From Acidobacteriota bacterium (GTDB lineage: Bacteria > Acidobacteriota > Terriglobia > Terriglobales > Acidobacteriaceae), in contig JAJZVZ010000029.1 of the NCBI GenBank assembly GCA_021846945.1, positions 1 to 37,365 on the forward strand: a DNA stretch of 37,365 nucleotides, read 5' to 3'. The position numbers were made by a program, and so were the translations under genes. This document shows positions 17,717 through 25,742 of this stretch, piece by piece; positions within the stretch are counted from its first letter, which is position 1, and each line of letters opens with the position of its first letter. The notes beneath the pieces were generated by a model that saw only the letters and a program-made list of their open reading frames with translations, was not told the DNA's origin and made no database searches.

Positions 17717-18933
17717 TCAGCCGGCGCCGGTTCATTGCTGCCGGCGCCGGCGTGGCGATTGCAGCCACGGGACTGGACGCGCAAGCTGTCTCCGCGGCCT
17801 CAAACACTCTGGGGCCCAATGCGGCTGCGCGCAACCGGCTGGACCGGCATCGCTTCGGGGTGAATTACACACCTTCCCATAACTGGTGGTTCTGCTGGAA
17901 CGACTGGAATGCCGACCCCATCCGGCGCGACCTGGATGCGATTGCGGCGCTGGGCGCGGATCATCTGCGGATTATGCTGATCTGGCCTGATTTTCAGCCG
18001 AATCCGGCGTGGGTCAGCACTGCGCATCTGGAGCGGCTCGACCAGTTGCTGGCGCTGATGGAAGCGCGTGGCCTGGACGCCCTGGTAACTGTATTCACTG
18101 GCCAGTTGAGCGGCTGGTACTTTCTGCCGCCCTTCAACAAGCCCGATCCTGCGCTTTATACTGACCCGCACATCTGGGCCGCGCAGAAGCTGATCATTCG
18201 TGAGCTGGCGCGCACGATGAAAGCACACGGCAACATCATCGGCTTCGACTTTGGCAACGAGATGAATACCTGCTGGAGAGCCGAGCCGGCGACGGGCGAT
18301 GCCTGGATGGCGAAGATGATGGTGCTGATGAACGAGGCGCTGCCTGGGGGCGTGCACGTGAACGGCGTGGATCACAATCCATGGTTCCGGCCGACGACGT
18401 TTTCGGCGCGCGCGCTGGCGGCCAATCCGTTTCCGGTGATGCACGCTTATCCCTACTGGAGCCAGGCGCTGAAGTATGGTGGGCCGATGGATCCGCCCAG
18501 CACGCGGCTGATGGTAGCCTTCGCGGCGCTGATTCGCGCCTATGCCGGCGATGCGCAAAAGCCGGTATGGGCGGGCGAGTTCAATACCTGCATCGAGTCG
18601 ATGGCCGAGAAACAACAGGCGCAGTGGCTGGAGGCCGCGGTGACAGCCGCTATCGATGCGGGAGTAAGCTGGTTCAGTTATTGGGATAGCCATGACGTGA
18701 GCCGCAAGTTCGCCTTCAACCCGGTGGAGTACAGCCTTGGCCTGCTGACCAACGGCGGAGCGGTGAAGGAGCAGGGCCGCGTCTTCAAGCGCCTGGCCGA
18801 AGCATACCGGGGTAAGCCGGTGACGATTCCGCGGGCCGTCCCTCCGCCTCCGCCGTCGCCGCAGACCTTCGACGGCACCTGGAAATGGATGCTGGACTAC
18901 CTGGGCTGGAAGCCCAAAGGAGTGGTCGGATGA
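17713..18933 (+). CDS. Tat-exported glycoside hydrolase, GH5-like
   Basis: This 406-residue protein begins MISRRRFIAAGAGVAIAATG, a twin-arginine signal, so it is probably exported folded. The rest is a clan A (beta/alpha)8 glycosidase: FGVNYTPSHNWW at the barrel start, the acid/base motif GFDFGNEMNT with E183, and the nucleophile motif VWAGEFNT with E289. It resembles cellulase/mannanase-type GH5 proteins. Exact substrate is unknown; beta-mannan, beta-glucan or a galactosyl glycoside are all possible. A proline-rich segment (PPPPPSPQTF) precedes the C-terminal helix. The start overlaps the stop of the sugar porter and the end overlaps the GH59 gene start, indicating translational coupling. 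Confidence 0.85.
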   Translation: MISRRRFIAAGAGVAIAATGLDAQAVSAASNTLGPNAAARNRLDRHRFGVNYTPSHNWWFCWNDWNADPIRRDLDAIAALGADHLRIMLIWPDFQPNPAWVSTAHLERLDQLLALMEARGLDALVTVFTGQLSGWYFLPPFNKPDPALYTDPHIWAAQKLIIRELARTMKAHGNIIGFDFGNEMNTCWRAEPATGDAWMAKMMVLMNEALPGGVHVNGVDHNPWFRPTTFSARALAANPFPVMHAYPYWSQALKYGGPMDPPSTRLMVAFAALIRAYAGDAQKPVWAGEFNTCIESMAEKQQAQWLEAAVTAAIDAGVSWFSYWDSHDVSRKFAFNPVEYSLGLLTNGGAVKEQGRVFKRLAEAYRGKPVTIPRAVPPPPPSPQTFDGTWKWMLDYLGWKPKGVVG

Positions 18934-20984
18934 GCAAAGCAGGAAGCCGCTCGAAACGTGCTTCAGGACCGGCACCGCGGCATTGGGCGATCGCAGCGAT
19001 GTTGCTGGGGGCGGCGCTGTCTTTGGTCCTGGCGGCGCCGGCGGGCGGGCAAAAGCAGGTGGTGCTGGACGGCAACAGCAAGGGCCGCATCTTCGATGGG
19101 CTGGGTGCGGCCAGCGCCGGAGCCTCTTCGCGGCTGCTGATCGACTACCCCGAACCGGAACGCAGCCAGATTCTCGATTACCTGTTTAAGCCGGGGTATG
19201 GCGCCGCTTTGCAGCGTCTGAAGGTGGAAGTGGGCGGCGACGTCAACTCGACCGACGGTTCGGAGCCGAGCTTCATGCGCTCGCCCACGGATCACAACTC
19301 TACGCGCGGCTACGAATGGTGGTTGATGGCCGAGGCGCACAGGCGCAATCCGCACATCATTCTCGAAGTTCTGCCGTGGGGTGCTCCAGGCTGGGTAGGC
19401 GCCGATGTTGCCGGCAAGCGCACGCTTTACACGCCGAAGATGGCCGCTTATATGGCGAAGTTTGTTGAGACGGCAAAACGAGATTACGGCCTTGACATCG
19501 CCTATGCAGGCGTGTGGAACGAGAAGGTCTACGACACGACCTACATTGAGGAACTCTACCGGCAGTTGCAGGCGGATCATCTGACCACGAAGATCGTCTG
19601 CTGTGATGAATATCCTCGCGAGGGAAAAGGCCAGTGGGCGATTGCCGATGAAATTCTGAAAGACCCGGAGCTGGCCCGCGACATTGCCGGGATCGGAGTG
19701 CATTATCCGCGGGTGAATGGAAAGATCACGACCACCGATGCGGCGCGCAGGACCGGCAAGCCGCTTTGGTCCAGCGAAGACCAGCCCAACGGTGGCGGTG
19801 GGCCATTTGTGAGCCGCGACTGGGCCGAGGGCGGGCGCATTCTGGCGCATCTCTACAACGAGAACTATCTCGAAGGCTCGCTGACCGCGACGGAGATCTG
19901 GAGCCCGATCACCTCTTACTACGACAACCTGGCCGCGCCAAACTCGGGCCTGATGTACGCCAATACTCCCTGGTCGGGCCACTACGACGTGCAGGGAGCG
20001 ATCTGGGCGACGGCCCACACGACGCAGTTTGCGCAGCCGGGCTGGCAATATCTCGACTCCGCGTCGGGCGATCTTCCGGAGAAGGGAACGTATGTCGCGC
20101 TCCGCTCGACCGACCGGAAAAACTGGAGCGTGATTCTGGAGACGATCGGCGCGAAGGATCAGCAGACCGTTTCCTTCCGGCTGACAGGCGGCCTGTTCGC
20201 CACCCAGGTCCACATCTGGGAGACGAACAGCACACGCACTTTTGAGCATGTGGCCGACGTGATGCCGGAACATGGGGCGTTTACATATAGCTTCGATCCC
20301 GATTCGCTCTATTCTCTGACCACGACGACCGGGCAGGGCAAGGGAAGAGCGCAGCCTCCGCCGGCCACTCCATTTCCCCTGCCCTACGCGGATGACTTTG
20401 AGGCGACGGCTTTGGAGCACACACCGAAGTATCTGGCGGATCAGGACGGTGCCTTCGAGGTGCGGCCCTGTGCGGGGCGGGCCGGCCGCTGCCTCGAACA
20501 GGTCATCACCGCCATTCCTGTTCCCTGGGGGCCGTTGCCCGATCCTTTCACCCTGGCCGGCGATGAGGGTTGGAGGGATTACTCTGTGGCTGCCGACGTG
20601 CATTTTCTCAGCGATGCGGCGGCGACCGTCATGGGACATATCGACTCTGCAAACGTCTTTCGCGATGGCCGCGCGCACGGGCCCAGCGGCTACCTGCTGC
20701 GCCTGAAGCCGGATGGAGCATGGGAGCTGCTGTCGACGCAGTACAAGAAGCCAACGGCGACGCTTGCATCCGGTACGGCCACCATCGACCGTAGCCAATG
20801 GCATCATCTGGAGTTGCGGTTTCAGGGCACGCGGATCACGGCGCGGCTGGACGGCACACGGCTGGCAACTGCCGAGGACACGACACACCCGCACGGCATG
20901 ATTGCTCTGGGAACCGAGTGGAACCGCATTCAGTTCGACAACCTGCGGGTGACGCCGACCGCAGAGGCCACCGCGGCACGCTGA
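18930..20984 (+). CDS. GH59 galactocerebrosidase-like glycoside hydrolase
   Basis: This 684-residue exported enzyme closely follows the plan of animal galactosylceramidase. The catalytic barrel has FDGLGAASAGASSRLL, ILDYLFKPGYGAALQRLKVE, RGYEWWLMAEAHRRNP, the acid/base motif GVWNEKVYD (E198), GIGVHYPRV and the nucleophile motif LWSSEDQPNG (E283), then WSGHYDVQ and TTQFAQPGWQYL. A beta-sandwich follows, and then a lectin-like domain from about residue 480 (PYADDFEATALEHTPKYLADQ). The reaction would be release of beta-galactose from a galactoside; the natural substrate in a bacterium is unclear, possibly galactolipids or plant galactans. The N-terminal hydrophobic stretch (residues 17-34) is a signal peptide or anchor. 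The ATG at 18930 overlaps the stop of the GH5-like gene. Confidence 0.92.
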   Translation: MSKAGSRSKRASGPAPRHWAIAAMLLGAALSLVLAAPAGGQKQVVLDGNSKGRIFDGLGAASAGASSRLLIDYPEPERSQILDYLFKPGYGAALQRLKVEVGGDVNSTDGSEPSFMRSPTDHNSTRGYEWWLMAEAHRRNPHIILEVLPWGAPGWVGADVAGKRTLYTPKMAAYMAKFVETAKRDYGLDIAYAGVWNEKVYDTTYIEELYRQLQADHLTTKIVCCDEYPREGKGQWAIADEILKDPELARDIAGIGVHYPRVNGKITTTDAARRTGKPLWSSEDQPNGGGGPFVSRDWAEGGRILAHLYNENYLEGSLTATEIWSPITSYYDNLAAPNSGLMYANTPWSGHYDVQGAIWATAHTTQFAQPGWQYLDSASGDLPEKGTYVALRSTDRKNWSVILETIGAKDQQTVSFRLTGGLFATQVHIWETNSTRTFEHVADVMPEHGAFTYSFDPDSLYSLTTTTGQGKGRAQPPPATPFPLPYADDFEATALEHTPKYLADQDGAFEVRPCAGRAGRCLEQVITAIPVPWGPLPDPFTLAGDEGWRDYSVAADVHFLSDAAATVMGHIDSANVFRDGRAHGPSGYLLRLKPDGAWELLSTQYKKPTATLASGTATIDRSQWHHLELRFQGTRITARLDGTRLATAEDTTHPHGMIALGTEWNRIQFDNLRVTPTAEATAAR

Positions 20985-21160
20985 TCCGCCTTGATGAGCC
21001 CGTGCCGCTGGTCCTTGCGCGCCGCGGCATGTTTCGTTTATCGTGATCCTTCAATCCCGGAAAGGCAGATTTGTACGGCGTAACCACCCAGGCGGAGGGG
21101 ATTCATCCAACACGCCGGTCAAGGACGCGCATCATGCCGGGCCGGTCAGGAGGAAGTTTC

Positions 21161-21718
21161 GTGAACCGATTTGCAGTGGGAAAGTCGATCTTGCTCCCGT
21201 ATCTACTTGTTCTGATTGTGGCTACATTGCGCCTGACGGTGAGCCATCCTTATAACTTCATCCCAATCTTTGCCTGCCTGCTTTTCTTTGGAGCGGTGCG
21301 GCCAAAGCGGGAGTTTGCCATGCCTTTCGCGGTGCTGGTGGGAGTGGATATCTTTCTGACCACGCACAGCTATGGCTACGCGCTCACCTGGGACCAGACG
21401 CTGACCTGGGCGTGGTATCTGGTGGCGATGTTTCTGGGCGCGGCGATGCTCGGCAGCTCGATTTCTGCGCCGCGTGTCATCGGCGCGTCGCTGGGAGCCG
21501 CGGTTTCGTTTTTCCTGGCCAGCAACTTTGCGGTGTGGGCAAGCTGGCGGATGTATCCGATGACGGTGAGCGGGCTCGGAAGCTGTTACGTGGCCGCGCT
21601 GCCATTCGTCCGCAATAGCGTCGTGACCGAGTTAACCTCCAGCCTGCTGATTTTTATGGTCTGGAAATACCGTGAATCGCTTTTCCCTGCCAGGTCTATG
21701 CAGGGTGCGTGCTCGTGA
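21161..21718 (+). CDS. Membrane protein, DUF6580-type putative transporter
   Basis: This 185-residue, very hydrophobic protein has about five membrane segments. The first includes ILLPYLLVLIVATLRL; then come HPYNFIPIFACLLFFGA, MPFAVLVGVDIFLT, WYLVAMFLGAAM and a C-terminal TELTSSLLIFMVW. The size and HPYNFIPI motif recall the family named DUF6580, annotated as putative transport proteins and similar in general form to substrate-binding S components of ECF transporters. GTG at 21161 is chosen because AGGAGG lies 7 nt upstream; a TTG at 21071 and ATG at 21134 in frame are less likely. The gene ends 26 bp before the corrinoid protein gene, so it probably belongs to that operon. Uptake of a corrinoid, cobalt or methyl donor would make sense, but this is inference. 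Confidence 0.75.
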   Translation: MNRFAVGKSILLPYLLVLIVATLRLTVSHPYNFIPIFACLLFFGAVRPKREFAMPFAVLVGVDIFLTTHSYGYALTWDQTLTWAWYLVAMFLGAAMLGSSISAPRVIGASLGAAVSFFLASNFAVWASWRMYPMTVSGLGSCYVAALPFVRNSVVTELTSSLLIFMVWKYRESLFPARSMQGACS

Positions 21719-21744
21719 ATTCGAAATAGTTGAGGTGTAGAAAC

Positions 21745-22383
21745 ATGGCAGAGAACAACGAACTTTACAACGCCATCTTGAATGGGGATGCCAAGAAGGC
21801 TCATGCCGCCACCGAGGTGGCGCTGGCGGCCGGCGCGCAGCCGATGGAGTTGATCGCGGACTCGATGGTGCCGGCGATGAACGAAGTGGGCCGCCTCTTT
21901 GAGGCAGAAGAGTATTTTGTTCCCGAACTGTTGCTGGCAGGCCGAGCCATGAAGAGTGCCATGGAATTACTGCGCCCGTTGATGATCGCCTCGGGCCAGA
22001 AACTATCAACGAGGATCGTGATCGGCACCGTGAAGGGCGACCTGCACGATATCGGCAAGAACATTGTTGCTTCCATGCTCGAGGGCAGCGGCTTTGAAGT
22101 GATCGATCTGGGCGCCGATGTCTCGCCGGAAAACTTTGTGGCCGCGGTCGAGGAGCGCAAGCCGCAGGTGGTATGCATGTCGGCACTGCTGACGGTGACC
22201 ATGCCCGCCATGAAGACCACGATTGACGCGCTCGTCAGCGCAGGATTGCGGAAGCAGGTGAAGGTGCTGATCGGCGGCGCGCCCGTGACCAGCCAGTACG
22301 CCAGGGAGATCGGCGCGGACGGCTACAGCGAAAATGCCAGCGGCGCGGTCAGCCTGGTGAAGAGCCTGCTTACCGCGGCGTGA
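21745..22383 (+). CDS. MtaC-like corrinoid (B12-binding) protein
   Basis: This 212-residue cytoplasmic protein has a helical cap domain (about residues 1-85, ending ELLLAGRAMKSAMELLRPLM) and a B12-binding Rossmann domain. The cobalamin motif GDLHDIGKNIV (residues 98-108) supplies H101 as lower cobalt ligand, and further conserved parts are GADVSPENFV and VLIGGAPVTSQYAREIGADGY. In MtaC, MtbC and MttC the bound corrinoid accepts a methyl group in the Co(I) state and hands it to a second methyltransferase. Genes for both partners follow directly. The gene order C-A-B supports an MtaC role. MetH-type use is excluded by the lack of other MetH domains. Confidence 0.92.
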   Translation: MAENNELYNAILNGDAKKAHAATEVALAAGAQPMELIADSMVPAMNEVGRLFEAEEYFVPELLLAGRAMKSAMELLRPLMIASGQKLSTRIVIGTVKGDLHDIGKNIVASMLEGSGFEVIDLGADVSPENFVAAVEERKPQVVCMSALLTVTMPAMKTTIDALVSAGLRKQVKVLIGGAPVTSQYAREIGADGYSENASGAVSLVKSLLTAA

Positions 22384-22431
22384 GCCGTGGGCGGCATGAT
22401 CAATCTGCAAGTGTTCTTCCCTTGAGAATCG

Positions 22432-23517
22432 ATGAATCGGCAATTCTATCTGGATCTTGCAGCTCGAGGGCTGCGCATGCCCATCGGCGCAGACCTTGTG
22501 TTGCATGAAGAGAGCGAACCGGGGAGGGCCCGGAATGACGGCCACGCGCTGGGACGTGTGATTGAGCGCGCAGCACGTCGATGGGAGACGCCGCTTGCAG
22601 TTCCGCTGATGGACCTGCGCCTGGAGAAGATCGACCTGCTGGCTCTGGCCGGTGTCCCGGCAGCGAAGGCCGAGATCTTTCACTTTGAGGCGCCTCTGGA
22701 TGAAGATGCGCTGACCGCGTTGTGCGGAGAAGAGAGCGTGCCGGGTTGTGCAGGCAGCCGCGCCCGCGACGAAGCGCTCGACTTTGTCCGCGCGCAGACG
22801 GACCTGATTCCAGTTGGTATGGCCATCGGGCCGTTCTCGTTAACCACGCGTCTGCTGGCCGATCCCATCACCCTGGCTGCAATGATGGGAGCCGGCGTAA
22901 CAGCGGAGGAATCAGACGGCGTACAGTTGCTGAATCAGTGCCTGCGCATGGCCGAGGCCGCGGTGCGGCGCTCCGTGCGCAGCCAGATCGAGCACGGCGC
23001 CCGCGCCATCATGATCTGCGAGCCCGCGGCGTGCATTGCATTTATCTCGCCGCGGCAGCTCAAGGCAGGCTCAGATCTCTTTGAGCGCGCAGTGATGGAG
23101 CCTAACCTGCGGCTAAAGGCTCTGATGGAAGAAGCCGGTTGCGACCTGATCTTCCACGACTGCGGTGAACTGATCGGCCCCATGGTGGAAGCCTTTGCAC
23201 AGCGGCTGCATCCGGTTGTGCTCAGCCTGGGCAGTTCGCGCAAGCTATGGGAAGATGCGCAGTTTGTGCCCAGGGACGTAGTGCTCTACGGCAACCTTCC
23301 CACCAAGTCTTTTTACTCAGATAGTGCGATGCCGGTGGCCGAGGTGGTTCGCCGTACAAAGGAGCTGATTCAGAAGATGAAGGCGTGCGGCCATCCGCAT
23401 ATTGTCGGCTCCGAGTGCGATGTATTATTTGTGCCGGAAGCGCGGGACGCAATCTGGAAAAAGGTGGATGCGATGGTGGCTTGCGCGGCTGCCGGCTCAT
23501 GCTGCACAAAGGGGTGA
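22432..23517 (+). CDS. MtaA-like methylcobamide methyltransferase (UroD family)
   Basis: This 361-residue protein belongs to the uroporphyrinogen decarboxylase-like family, in the methyltransferase branch. The zinc ligands known from MtaA/MtbA (His-x-Cys and a distant Cys) are present as H242 and C244 in FHDCGELIG and C329 in GSECDVLF. It would move the methyl group from the corrinoid protein to an acceptor. In methanogens that acceptor is coenzyme M; in acetogens and other bacteria it is tetrahydrofolate, which is more likely here (inference). True UroD lacks these ligands, so haem synthesis is unlikely. The C-terminus ends in AAAGSCCTKG, with two extra cysteines of unknown role. It lies between the corrinoid protein and MtaB genes. 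Confidence 0.87.
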   Translation: MNRQFYLDLAARGLRMPIGADLVLHEESEPGRARNDGHALGRVIERAARRWETPLAVPLMDLRLEKIDLLALAGVPAAKAEIFHFEAPLDEDALTALCGEESVPGCAGSRARDEALDFVRAQTDLIPVGMAIGPFSLTTRLLADPITLAAMMGAGVTAEESDGVQLLNQCLRMAEAAVRRSVRSQIEHGARAIMICEPAACIAFISPRQLKAGSDLFERAVMEPNLRLKALMEEAGCDLIFHDCGELIGPMVEAFAQRLHPVVLSLGSSRKLWEDAQFVPRDVVLYGNLPTKSFYSDSAMPVAEVVRRTKELIQKMKACGHPHIVGSECDVLFVPEARDAIWKKVDAMVACAAAGSCCTKG

Positions 23518-23525
23518 GAACCACA

Positions 23526-24914
23526 ATGACGCAAACAGTCAGGCAATTCTCTGCGCTTGCCATACCAAGCGCGGATCGCTTGCTCTACGGTGTGAGCCCG
23601 CATCCGCTCGAGTGCGGGCTGGGTCTGACGATCGGCGCGGGCACGGTCTATCCCGAGGTCAATTTCACGCTGCCGGCGATGAACATTGCGGAGGAAACCT
23701 GGGCCGACGTTGTGGCGCACTACGCGGAGATGGCCGGCCAGATTCTGCGGCGCGCGGTGTCGCTGGCCGTGCCGGGCATTGTGCTGGAGTTTGAGCTTTT
23801 GCCGGCGATGACGGAGCGGCCGGAGTGGGGCGCGGAGATTACGGCGCTGCTCAAGCAGCGGCTCAGCGCCTGCCACCAGAAGCATGGCCTGCCCTGCGCG
23901 CTGCGCGTTACTCCTACGGATATTCGCGACCAGAAGAAGCCGCCGCTGCTGCGGACGGGAGAGCCCTGGGAGCGGCTCCGGCGATCCTTTGAACTTTGCG
24001 CGGCGGCCGGCGCGGACATCCTCTCCATTGAGTCGGTCGGAGGCAAGGAAGTGCACGACCAGGCGCTGATGTATGGAGACTTTCCGGGCATTGTCCTGGC
24101 GCTGGGCGTGCTCGCGCCCAGAGACATGGCGTGGCTGTGGGGCCGGATCCATGCGATCTGTGCCGCGCATCCGGGAGTGGTTTGCGGTGCGGACTCGGCC
24201 TGCGGATTTGCCAACACCGCCATGCAGCTTGCCCACCAGAAGATGCTGCCCGAGGTGCTGGCCGCGGTGGTGCGGGCCATGAGCGCGGTGCGCAGCCTGG
24301 CGGCGTTTGAGCAGGGCGCGCGAGGCCCGTCGAAGGATTGCGCGTACGAGGGGCCGGTTATCAAGGCGATCACCGGCTATCCGATTTCGATGGAAGGCAA
24401 GTCGGCCAGTTGTGCGCACTTCAGCCCGCTGGGCAACATTGCGGCGGCCATGTGCGACCTGTGGAGCAACGAATCGGTGCAGAATGTGCGTCTGCTCTCG
24501 GGGAATGCTCCCGAGGCATTTACCGAGCTGCTGGCCTACGATTGCCGCCTGATGAATACCGCTGCGGCCAGCGAGGGCGGCGCGCTGCGCATGCGGAACT
24601 GGATGACGGCATCCGATGAGTGGCTGAGCCCGCAGGCGGCAGTGCTGTCGCCTGTGGCGACAATCAGGATTGCGGCCGCGATCGTCGGCGCGGAGACACC
24701 GTATCACCGGACACTTGCCGCTGGGCGTGCCGCCGTGGAGATATTGAAGGACGGCGCCGCGCGTGGTGTGCTTCGGCTGTCGCGCAAGGAGCAGCAGTGG
24801 CTTGCGCGCATCGATGAGGCATTGGAGGCTCTACCAGAGAATGAGGCGGCGCTTTTGTGCGACCTGGAAGAGCAGTATGGCGGTCTTTACGACAAGGCAA
24901 GCTATGGCCTATAG
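23526..24914 (+). CDS. mtaB: MtaB-type methanol:corrinoid methyltransferase
   Basis: This 462-residue protein aligns, from memory, along its length with Methanosarcina barkeri MtaB. Shared landmarks are LTIGAGTVYPEVNF, ADILSIESVGGKEV, SACGFANTAM, GPSKDCAYEGPVIKAITG, SMEGKSASCAH, LWSNESVQNV and LLAYDCRLMNTA. The zinc ligands of MtaB (E164, C220, C269) correspond to E169, C226 and C272 here. The reaction is cleavage of the C-O bond of methanol with methyl transfer to Co(I) corrinoid. Start at ATG 23526, 8 nt after the MtaA-like stop; a longer in-frame start inside the preceding gene is rejected. The substrate could be a related methyl donor, but preservation of the active site favours methanol. 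Its presence in a probable acidobacterium is noteworthy. Confidence 0.92.
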   Translation: MTQTVRQFSALAIPSADRLLYGVSPHPLECGLGLTIGAGTVYPEVNFTLPAMNIAEETWADVVAHYAEMAGQILRRAVSLAVPGIVLEFELLPAMTERPEWGAEITALLKQRLSACHQKHGLPCALRVTPTDIRDQKKPPLLRTGEPWERLRRSFELCAAAGADILSIESVGGKEVHDQALMYGDFPGIVLALGVLAPRDMAWLWGRIHAICAAHPGVVCGADSACGFANTAMQLAHQKMLPEVLAAVVRAMSAVRSLAAFEQGARGPSKDCAYEGPVIKAITGYPISMEGKSASCAHFSPLGNIAAAMCDLWSNESVQNVRLLSGNAPEAFTELLAYDCRLMNTAAASEGGALRMRNWMTASDEWLSPQAAVLSPVATIRIAAAIVGAETPYHRTLAAGRAAVEILKDGAARGVLRLSRKEQQWLARIDEALEALPENEAALLCDLEEQYGGLYDKASYGL

Positions 24915-25001
24915 TCATGGCCAGATCGTCATCCAGAGCCAGAGCGATTTGCGGAAGCTTCGCACCGGCCGTGGCATCGGAAAGTCGCCAGAGAAGCAGG
25001 C

Positions 25002-25742
25002 ATGCGCCTAAAAGCCATATTTTGCCAGGTCTTCACGCGGGAGATGGAGGACGTCCTCTCGCGCTCGCCGTATGTGGTCGATGTGGAGAAGGTGAACATG
25101 GGCCTGCACGATCTGGGCGTTTCCATGCGTCCGCATTTGCAGGAGCGCATCGACGCGGCCGATGGCGACGGCTATGACGCAATCCTGCTGGGTTACGCGC
25201 TCTGCGGCCGCGGCACGGAAGGGCTGCGTGCGGGCAAGACGCAACTGGTGCTGCCGCGGGTTCATGATTGCATCGGCCTGCTGATGGGCAGCCACCGCGC
25301 TTATCAGGCCTACTTTGAAGATCACCCCGGCGTGTACTATCGCTCTCCGGGATGGATCGAGTTTCAGACGCCCGGCATGGTGCTTGAGCCTGCATTTGCC
25401 TCGCAAAAGAGCCCGCTGGGCGAGCGCCGGTCTCTTGAGGAACTCGTCGCGAAGTACGGCGAGGAAAACGGCAAGTATCTCTTCGAGCAGTTCAATGCCT
25501 TTCGCCGGCATTATTCGGGGCTTACTTATATCTCCACCGGGGTCGCGTCGGACGATGTCAGCCGCAGCCGGGCGCAGGCTGAAGCGGCGAAAGAAGGATG
25601 GGCCTTCGATGAGGTCACAGGAACTCTTTCGCTGCTGGAGCGGCTCGTCAACGGCCTGTGGGACAAAGCCGACTTTCTGGTTGTGCCTCCCGGCGCGACA
25701 GTGCGCGCCACGTTGACCGAATCGATTGTGGAAGCCGTATGA
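25002..25742 (+). CDS. DUF1638 protein of a corrinoid methyltransferase operon
   Basis: This 246-residue soluble protein matches the DUF1638 family: [16 protein letters not shown] at the start, then [40 protein letters not shown] and [11 protein letters not shown]. The family recurs beside corrinoid methyltransferase genes in methanogens and acetogens; its biochemical job is not established. Conserved cysteine and histidine residues ([18 protein letters not shown]) suggest a metal or corrinoid-related function, which is inference. It starts 87 bp after mtaB and its stop overlaps the start of the activase gene (ATGA), so the two are probably made together. Confidence 0.87.
   Translation: MRLKAIFCQVFTREMEDVLSRSPYVVDVEKVNMGLHDLGVSMRPHLQERIDAADGDGYDAILLGYALCGRGTEGLRAGKTQLVLPRVHDCIGLLMGSHRAYQAYFEDHPGVYYRSPGWIEFQTPGMVLEPAFASQKSPLGERRSLEELVAKYGEENGKYLFEQFNAFRRHYSGLTYISTGVASDDVSRSRAQAEAAKEGWAFDEVTGTLSLLERLVNGLWDKADFLVVPPGATVRATLTESIVEAV

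Noticed and set aside
17800..18975. Minus-strand open frame of 391 codons
   Set aside because: It is antisense to the GH5-like gene, whose catalytic motifs are clear.
18963..20894. Minus-strand open frame of 643 codons
   Set aside because: It is the antisense shadow of the GH59 gene. The product is Arg-rich and without recognisable motifs, whereas the plus strand matches GH59 throughout.
20985..21160. Possible cobalamin riboswitch before the corrinoid operon
   Set aside because: I looked for the B12-box and the usual conserved core and saw neither.
22432..23517. Haem-synthesis uroporphyrinogen decarboxylase HemE
   Set aside because: The His-x-Cys and distant Cys zinc ligands of the methyltransferase branch are present, and the gene sits between corrinoid protein and MtaB genes.
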